In this document: positions 33,428-37,769 of the stretch, piece by piece | How positions within the stretch are numbered: position 1 is the first letter of the stretch | Layout of the letters: the number at the start of each line of letters is the position of its first letter | Source: an uncultured bacterium | Lineage (GTDB): Bacteria > Bacillota > Clostridia > Lachnospirales > Lachnospiraceae | Direction: 5' to 3' | Assembly: GCA_945828315.1 (NCBI GenBank) | Contig: CALZQA010000019.1 | Coordinates: forward strand, 1 to 37,769 | DNA length: 37,769 nucleotides | Notes under the pieces: generated by a model | Told to the model about the DNA's origin: nothing | What the model saw: only the letters and a program-made list of their open reading frames with translations | Database searches by the model: none | Translations under genes and position numbers: made by a program

Positions 33428-34510
33428 TTATTCCAAAAATTTTTCCTGACCGATGCGGATATTCATGTAGCGCGAATACGCGGCATACGCCGCCGGGATC
33501 GCATAATGTTCCTCCGAGGCGGAAGGTTCCACAAAAAGAAAGCCGCTCTCTGCCTGCGGTTCCTCTACCAGCACCGCATAACCTCTCATCCGCCACTCCA
33601 CATGAGAAAAGATATGCTTTGCCTCCGGCAATTTCTGGATACGGATGGGCGACAAACCCTGTTCCTTCACAAAATCCAGCACCGCCTTTTCAGAAAGATA
33701 CCCTTCCAGATACGGGAACTCATACATTCCCGCCAGAAGTCCCTGATCCGGTCGCTTTTGCAGCAGGACCCGGTCACCGTCACGAATAACGAGCACCGTC
33801 TTTTTTTCCAGCCGTCTGGCTTTAGGCTTTGCTTTCACCGGGATCCGGTCCGTCGTGCCATGCGCATATGCAAGACAAAGCGCCTGCCACGGGCATTCTC
33901 CGCATAGCGGTTCTCCATTGGGCACACAGACTGTCGCACCCAGTTCCATCATCGCCTGCGTAAACATTCCTGCACGCCCTTGCGGAATGATCGGTCGCAG
34001 AGCCGCCTCCACTTTTGTCTTCACCGACTGCTTTGCAATGTCCGAGTCATCCTCCGCCGCACGCATGACGATGCGCAGCACATTACCGTCCACAGCCGCC
34101 GCCGGATGCCCAAATGCAATCGACGAAATGGCTGCTGCCGTATAATGTCCGATCCCTTTGAGCTTCAGCAGATCCTCGTAATCTGCTGGGATCACACCGT
34201 CGTAATCGCTCATGATCGTCTGCGCAGCCGTCTGCATGTTGCGCACGCGATTGTAATAGCCCAGCCCCTCCCACAGCTTCAGAAGGCGATCTGTCTCGCA
34301 CTCCGCCAGTGCCTGCACATCCGGGAGTGCCTCCATAAACCTGGCATAAAAGGGCTTTACCGCCTCCACACGTGTCTGCTGCAGCATGATCTCCGACACC
34401 CACACATGATAAGGCGTCGGCTCCTCGCGCCACGGCAATACACGCGCATGTGACGGATACCACGCCAACAGCGGCTCAACCAGCTGTGATAAATCGTATG
34501 TGTCCAGCAT
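33428..34510 (-). CDS. mutY: A/G-specific adenine DNA glycosylase
   Basis: Removes adenine mispaired with 8-oxoguanine. The 360 residues include the catalytic Glu49 (MLQQTRVEAV), helix-hairpin-helix LKLKGIGHYTAAA (115-127), catalytic Asp141 (VDGNVLR), and the 4Fe-4S cluster cysteines 195, 203, 206 and 212. The first cysteine spacing is seven residues instead of the six seen in E. coli MutY. A C-terminal NUDIX-like domain (about 228-360) serves 8-oxoG recognition. AGGAGAAAGG precedes the ATG. Hairpins between it and crt and after it suggest a separate transcript, but I did not find a convincing promoter in the short gap upstream. Confidence 0.95.
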   Translation of the reverse strand: MLDTYDLSQLVEPLLAWYPSHARVLPWREEPTPYHVWVSEIMLQQTRVEAVKPFYARFMEALPDVQALAECETDRLLKLWEGLGYYNRVRNMQTAAQTIMSDYDGVIPADYEDLLKLKGIGHYTAAAISSIAFGHPAAAVDGNVLRIVMRAAEDDSDIAKQSVKTKVEAALRPIIPQGRAGMFTQAMMELGATVCVPNGEPLCGECPWQALCLAYAHGTTDRIPVKAKPKARRLEKKTVLVIRDGDRVLLQKRPDQGLLAGMYEFPYLEGYLSEKAVLDFVKEQGLSPIRIQKLPEAKHIFSHVEWRMRGYAVLVEEPQAESGFLFVEPSASEEHYAIPAAYAAYSRYMNIRIGQEKFLE

Positions 34511-34536
34511 TTCCTTTCTCCTTTGTCTTTCTCCTC

Positions 34537-34568
34537 AAAAAAAGCTGTGGCAAATGCCACAGCTTTTT
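34537..34568. terminator. terminator between crt and mutY
   Basis: A long stem AAAAAGCTGTGGCA (34539-34552) with its exact complement (34555-34568) and A/T tails on both sides. It terminates crt on the minus strand; 22 bases past the crt stop. Confidence 0.88.
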
Positions 34569-34590
34569 GCACATGTTTGATTTCAGAATA

Positions 34591-35403
34591 CTACTTATTC
34601 TGGAAAGGAACAACCTTTAATTTCTTCTCAGGATCCTTCTCTAAGAAGTTGCCCATACCAGCCTTCTGGTCTTCTGTCTCGAAGCAGCTTCCGAACAGCT
34701 TCTCCTCGATCACGATCGCATCATCCATTGCTGCATCCAGACCATCGTTGATGGCTTTCTTGCAGGCACGAACTGCGATAGGAGCATTTGCAGCAATGAT
34801 AGAAGCAAGCTTCTTTGCAGCAGGCATCAGCTCCTCAGCCGGATAAACGTTATTTACAAGACCGATTCTGTAAGCCTCATCAGCCTTGATATTGCGTGCG
34901 CTGTAGATCATCTCTTTTGCTTTTCCTACGCCAACGACTCTGGCAAGTCTCTGTGTACCGCCAAAACCGGGTGTGATTCCAAGACCAACCTCAGGCTGTC
35001 CGAAGATTGCATTGTCAGAGCAGATACGGATATCACAGCTCATAGCGATCTCACATCCGCCGCCAAGAGCAAAACCGTTGATCGCACAGATCACGGGAAC
35101 CGGTAAGGTCTCGATTCTGCGGAATACATCATTACCCTTCTTGCCGAAAGCCTCGCCCTCAGCCTTTGTCAGGGTGCTCATCTCACCGATATCTGCACCG
35201 GCTACAAAAGACTTGAATGCGTTGCCCTTCTTGTCAGGACCACCGGTCAGGATCACCGCTCTGATGTCTGCGTTTGACTCGATCTCAGTCAGAGAAGCAT
35301 TGATCTCATCTAAGGTCTCGCTGTTCAGCGCATTTAACGCTGCAGGTCTGGTAATTGTTAAAACCGCAATCGCGCCTTCAACTTCTAACGTTACATTGTT
35401 CAT
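34591..35403 (-). CDS. crt: 3-hydroxybutyryl-CoA dehydratase (crotonase)
   Basis: Dehydrates 3-hydroxybutyryl-CoA to crotonyl-CoA, the step after Hbd on the way to butyrate. The 270 residues include the two catalytic glutamates Glu118 (GGGCEIAMS) and Glu138 (FGQPEVGLG) and the oxyanion-hole FVAGADIGEM segment. It is slightly longer than usual because of a short insert around GGPDKKGNAFK. AGGAGGG precedes the ATG. It has its own promoter and terminator and stands apart from thl-hbd, which lie about 33 kb away in this window. Another short-chain enoyl-CoA hydratase role is possible; the butyrate context favours Crt. Confidence 0.93.
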   Translation of the reverse strand: MNNVTLEVEGAIAVLTITRPAALNALNSETLDEINASLTEIESNADIRAVILTGGPDKKGNAFKSFVAGADIGEMSTLTKAEGEAFGKKGNDVFRRIETLPVPVICAINGFALGGGCEIAMSCDIRICSDNAIFGQPEVGLGITPGFGGTQRLARVVGVGKAKEMIYSARNIKADEAYRIGLVNNVYPAEELMPAAKKLASIIAANAPIAVRACKKAINDGLDAAMDDAIVIEEKLFGSCFETEDQKAGMGNFLEKDPEKKLKVVPFQNK

Positions 35404-35477
35404 TGGTTTACCCTCCTAAAGCTTCGTATAATCACGACAGTAACTGCTCACACAGCTACCATTCAAATGTTACCTCT

Positions 35478-35506
35478 AATGTACCATTTTGTGAAAGAAT
35501 TGTCAA
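35478..35506 (-). promoter_or_regulatory. crt promoter
   Basis: A perfect -35 TTGACA (35501-35506) and -10 TACATT (35478-35483) with TGG before it, 17 bases apart, on the minus strand. The -35 box overlaps the last codons of mecA. No Rex-type operator is seen in the leader (35404-35471). Confidence 0.78.
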
Positions 35507-36177
35507 TGTCGTACCAGCCTTTGCATCTGACTAATTGCATGATCTGTCAAAACAGGCTTGCCATGCTCACGTATGTATGCCACCTGCCCTTCATGCGCGC
35601 TGACCGCATCCATAAATTCAATGGATGCAGACATGATCTGGCAGATCTGCTTTTCATCCATCTCTCCACGCCGCAGGATCAGACAATACACATTTTCATC
35701 CTCCAGCAGATACAGCTCACTGTTCATCTGAAGCTGTTCCTCAATGTCATCTGCGAGCCCTGCGCAAAAAGCCTGCAGCGACTTCAGGTCGGTAAATTCA
35801 AGCAGATACAGATCCTTCTTTGAGGCTGCAACAGGTGGCTGAGCTGCCTTTTCTTTCGCCTTATCACTCACCACATTCGAAAGATTGCTCATCGCAGAGC
35901 GCAGACTTTCCAAGATCTCCATGAAATTGCCCGCCTGCTTTTCCGAAAAAGTCAGTGCCAGTTTGCTCTCTGACAATACTGCTACCTGAATCGTCAACGG
36001 TCCGCCTTGTACCTTAAAGCCGACCTCCTGTTCCGCAAGCGCGATCATTTTTCGCAAAAACTCCTCTGTTCTGCCATTATTGGATAGGAAATCATCCATC
36101 TCCAATCCGTTTTCCTTTAATTCATCCTGTGTGACAATACACCGGACCGTATCTGTGCTGATCCGTTTAAACCTCAT
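35503..36177 (-). CDS. mecA: adaptor protein MecA
   Basis: An adaptor that delivers substrates to the ClpC AAA+ chaperone for proteolysis. The 224 residues show the MecA layout: an N-terminal substrate domain opening MRFKRISTDTVRCIVTQDEL with MDDFLSNNGRTEEFL, a charged linker (about 105-125), and a C-terminal domain with LYLLEDENVYCLIL that binds ClpC. The ATG at 36177 follows GAGGTGAGG at good spacing; an in-frame GTG at 36189 lies within that site. The family ascription is good at the N-terminus; the target is unknown. crt follows with its own promoter, so the two are only partly linked. Confidence 0.85.
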   Translation of the reverse strand: MRFKRISTDTVRCIVTQDELKENGLEMDDFLSNNGRTEEFLRKMIALAEQEVGFKVQGGPLTIQVAVLSESKLALTFSEKQAGNFMEILESLRSAMSNLSNVVSDKAKEKAAQPPVAASKKDLYLLEFTDLKSLQAFCAGLADDIEEQLQMNSELYLLEDENVYCLILRRGEMDEKQICQIMSASIEFMDAVSAHEGQVAYIREHGKPVLTDHAISQMQRLVRH

Positions 36178-36219
36178 TTGTAACCTCACCTCTGATACAT
36201 GTTGGCTCTCTTAACGCCT

Positions 36220-36225
36220 ATTGTA
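36220..36225 (-). promoter_or_regulatory. -10 box of mecA promoter
   Basis: TACAAT preceded by TGC (extended -10) on the minus strand, with a weak TTTTCA at 17 bases. It lies in the 78-90 base gap after the kinase gene. Confidence 0.5.
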
Positions 36226-36267
36226 GCACAAAATACAGAGGTTGAAAACTGAATTATTCTACCATCT

Positions 36268-37557
36268 TCATATATCTTTATGTGGGATCTTCACGCGGTC
36301 TTCTCCGTCAAAGCAGATGCATATCTCTTTTGTAAATACATCTCCGGGAGCCATTTCGGTATTGATCTCGATGGATGCATGTACGCGTTTTAACGTATCC
36401 ATCAGATCCGCCAGACCATTACCGGTTCCCCATGTCGTGTTGCCGCGCTCACCGAAACGTTCCAGAACATATGGCGGAAATGGAATTCCACTGTCGTAGA
36501 TCCGGATCAATACATGCTCGTCCTCATCCTTTACGATCAGGAGAAGGATCATCTTGTTCTTAAGACCATTCACCGCATGGATCGCATTGCGCAGCAGATC
36601 ACCGATCAGTCTCGCGATCTCACCGTCACCGATATCCAGCCGCTTCATATCCTTATGGATCTGGGTCCCTACAAATACATCCAACTCTATATCCTGCTCA
36701 ACGCACTCGGTAATCTTTGTCTTCAACAGAAGATCCACCAGGTCAATACCTGTCGTCTCAAAGAGTTCTGCGCTCATTTCCGCTCCTCCCAGTTCCTTTC
36801 CGTAATCATGACACACCGCTTCCAGCTTTTTTCTCATCTCCTCATCCTGCGCTGCATCCATGCTTGAGGCATAATTTGCGATCATCGGCAATATCTCTTT
36901 TGAGCGATGCAGCTTCTGGCTCATCTGCTTGTTATCTTCCGCATACATTTTCTGGATCTTTGCCATTTTGTAGTGGTCCATGAGCCAGAGGATGGTTAAT
37001 AATGCAACTAAATAGGCACATGCAATTGCAATATTTGTATATCCTTTATTTTCTGTTGTATAAGCCACACGGATAACTTGATCTGTGAATATCAAAACAG
37101 CAGTCACAATTACACCTATTTGGTACATCCAAGCCTGTTTAACTTTAAAAAAATTGTTTTTATTCTTATATAATATCGCAATAACCAAAAGTCGACCTAT
37201 TCCAAAAAACAAACATTTCACATCTGTTGACATCACTTGAATTAACCCTGCAATCACTCCACATACACTACTCAATACTAGATTAATAACATAATCCATT
37301 CCATACGAAATAAATGCAAATTTGAAGTTTGTTATATTAGAATTTTTGCTATGAATACTTATACTATATAAAACTAACAACGTACATAAAATAAATGGCA
37401 CCAGATATCTTGTATATGTAAAACACTCCGCTATATATTTCAAAATACCCATCAATAGAACAACTATCCATTTTACCCAGCGACCCTTTTCTGCTGAAAT
37501 CAGTTCATATAGGAACATCAGCAAATATGAATGAATAAAAAACACTATTATTTCCAC
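36268..37557 (-). CDS. AgrC-like GHKL sensor histidine kinase
   Basis: A membrane sensor of 429 residues with five to six helices in the first 195, a coiled dimerisation region (about 200-260), and a GHKL ATPase domain. The N box is DLLRNAIHAV (Asn324), G1 is DSGIPF (Asp355), and G2 is WGTGNGL (377-381). By alignment with AgrC-type H-boxes (HDYxNIL), the matching segment reads HRSKEIL with His217: the histidine is kept but the next acidic and the Asn positions are changed. A second HDY (His250) occurs 33 residues later. The start is GTG (37555-37557) after GGGAG. No response regulator is next to it in the window; one might lie upstream. The membrane half is distinctly AT-rich compared with neighbours. 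Confidence 0.82.
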   Translation of the reverse strand: MEIIVFFIHSYLLMFLYELISAEKGRWVKWIVVLLMGILKYIAECFTYTRYLVPFILCTLLVLYSISIHSKNSNITNFKFAFISYGMDYVINLVLSSVCGVIAGLIQVMSTDVKCLFFGIGRLLVIAILYKNKNNFFKVKQAWMYQIGVIVTAVLIFTDQVIRVAYTTENKGYTNIAIACAYLVALLTILWLMDHYKMAKIQKMYAEDNKQMSQKLHRSKEILPMIANYASSMDAAQDEEMRKKLEAVCHDYGKELGGAEMSAELFETTGIDLVDLLLKTKITECVEQDIELDVFVGTQIHKDMKRLDIGDGEIARLIGDLLRNAIHAVNGLKNKMILLLIVKDEDEHVLIRIYDSGIPFPPYVLERFGERGNTTWGTGNGLADLMDTLKRVHASIEINTEMAPGDVFTKEICICFDGEDRVKIPHKDI

Positions 37558-37584
37558 TGTTCTTTCTCCCTAATTATTTTTTTT

Positions 37585-37590
37585 ATCATA
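37585..37590 (-). promoter_or_regulatory. -10 box upstream of the GHKL kinase
   Basis: TATGAT with TGA before it (extended -10) on the minus strand, about 28 bases upstream of the GTG start. The -35 region is unclear. Confidence 0.4.
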
Positions 37591-37669
37591 TCACAAATTT
37601 TATTTGACGAACAGCGTAGACTTAAATAATTTTTTAAGCATATTCATATCATTTTCAAATCAACTTATA

Positions 37670-37704
37670 ATAACAAAAAATGCCTTGTATCTCCTACAAA
37701 GCAT
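37670..37704 (-). terminator. terminator of the gene upstream of the window edge
   Basis: A 10-bp stem (ATGCCTTGTA with TACAAAGCAT, one G-T pair, 5-base loop) near 37680-37704. On the minus strand a run of six T follows. It should end a minus-strand transcript entering from beyond 37769, making the kinase gene a new transcription unit. Confidence 0.7.
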
Positions 37705-37769
37705 TTTCCGTATTTTAGAACACAATAAAAGTTCTTAATAAGATTGTCTAAAATCAATTAACATCTTTC

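Noticed and set aside
35348-35362. TTGTTAA-like half site near the start of crt
   Set aside because: Only one half of the Rex dyad is present, and it lies inside the crt coding region rather than at its promoter.
1-37769. CRISPR arrays, tRNA or rRNA genes, insertion sequences, attachment sites
   Set aside because: I found no repeat-spacer pattern, no tRNA cloverleaf or rRNA sequence, and no transposase or integrase in reading both strands.

Overview
The window is a piece of a Lachnospiraceae-like (Clostridia) chromosome. Evidence for this is the butyrate-pathway genes (thl, hbd, crt), the cassette of a TIGR04086-type membrane protein, a SCIFF peptide, its radical SAM maturase and a fused SecDF, a T-box-controlled ileS, a mecA-like gene, and strong AGGAGG-type ribosome binding sites. 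I see no rRNA, tRNA, CRISPR array, IS element or prophage gene. Coding density is high, and most genes lie on the minus strand.

Layout. 1-2000: thl-hbd (hbd is cut by the window edge) behind a clear promoter whose leader holds a near-perfect Rex operator. 2041-6250: a secreted coiled-coil/SleB cell-wall hydrolase, a divergent degenerate HD-GYP protein on the plus strand, and mnmA with a family-6-type uracil/hypoxanthine DNA glycosylase. 6381-14100: two large carbamoyl-phosphate synthase subunits facing each other, one alone on the plus strand and one in a carAB operon on the minus strand, separated by a bidirectional terminator with a duplicated arm. 14334-16876: glyA-serS. 16950-21171: TIGR04086 protein, scfA (a 47-aa SCIFF peptide), scfB and secDF. 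21236-28670: ileS with a full T-box leader, then glgP, a cyclophilin and a GNAT protein. 28701-30975: a DUF4190-like membrane protein and, divergently, pncB with an unusual leader. 31049-33330: glf and a family 2 glycosyltransferase. 33395-36225: mecA, crt and mutY, with separate signals. 36268-37590: an AgrC-like GHKL sensor kinase.

How the genes work together. Thl, Crt and Hbd catalyse three successive steps from acetyl-CoA to crotonyl-CoA, and the Rex site ties thl-hbd to the NADH/NAD+ balance; crt lies about 33 kb away under its own promoter. CarA and the CarBs feed pyrimidine and arginine synthesis. GlyA and SerS share serine. ScfA, ScfB and probably SecDF and the TIGR04086 protein form the SCIFF peptide system. 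Glf and the glycosyltransferase probably add galactofuranose-type sugar to a surface glycan.

No wholly new multi-gene system stands out. The least ordinary items are the two CarBs of different sequence type, the pncB leader (tandem repeats at the start site and a hairpin between Shine-Dalgarno and ATG), the HD-GYP protein without its metal site, the SCIFF variant with a seventh cysteine, and the histidine kinase with an altered H-box.
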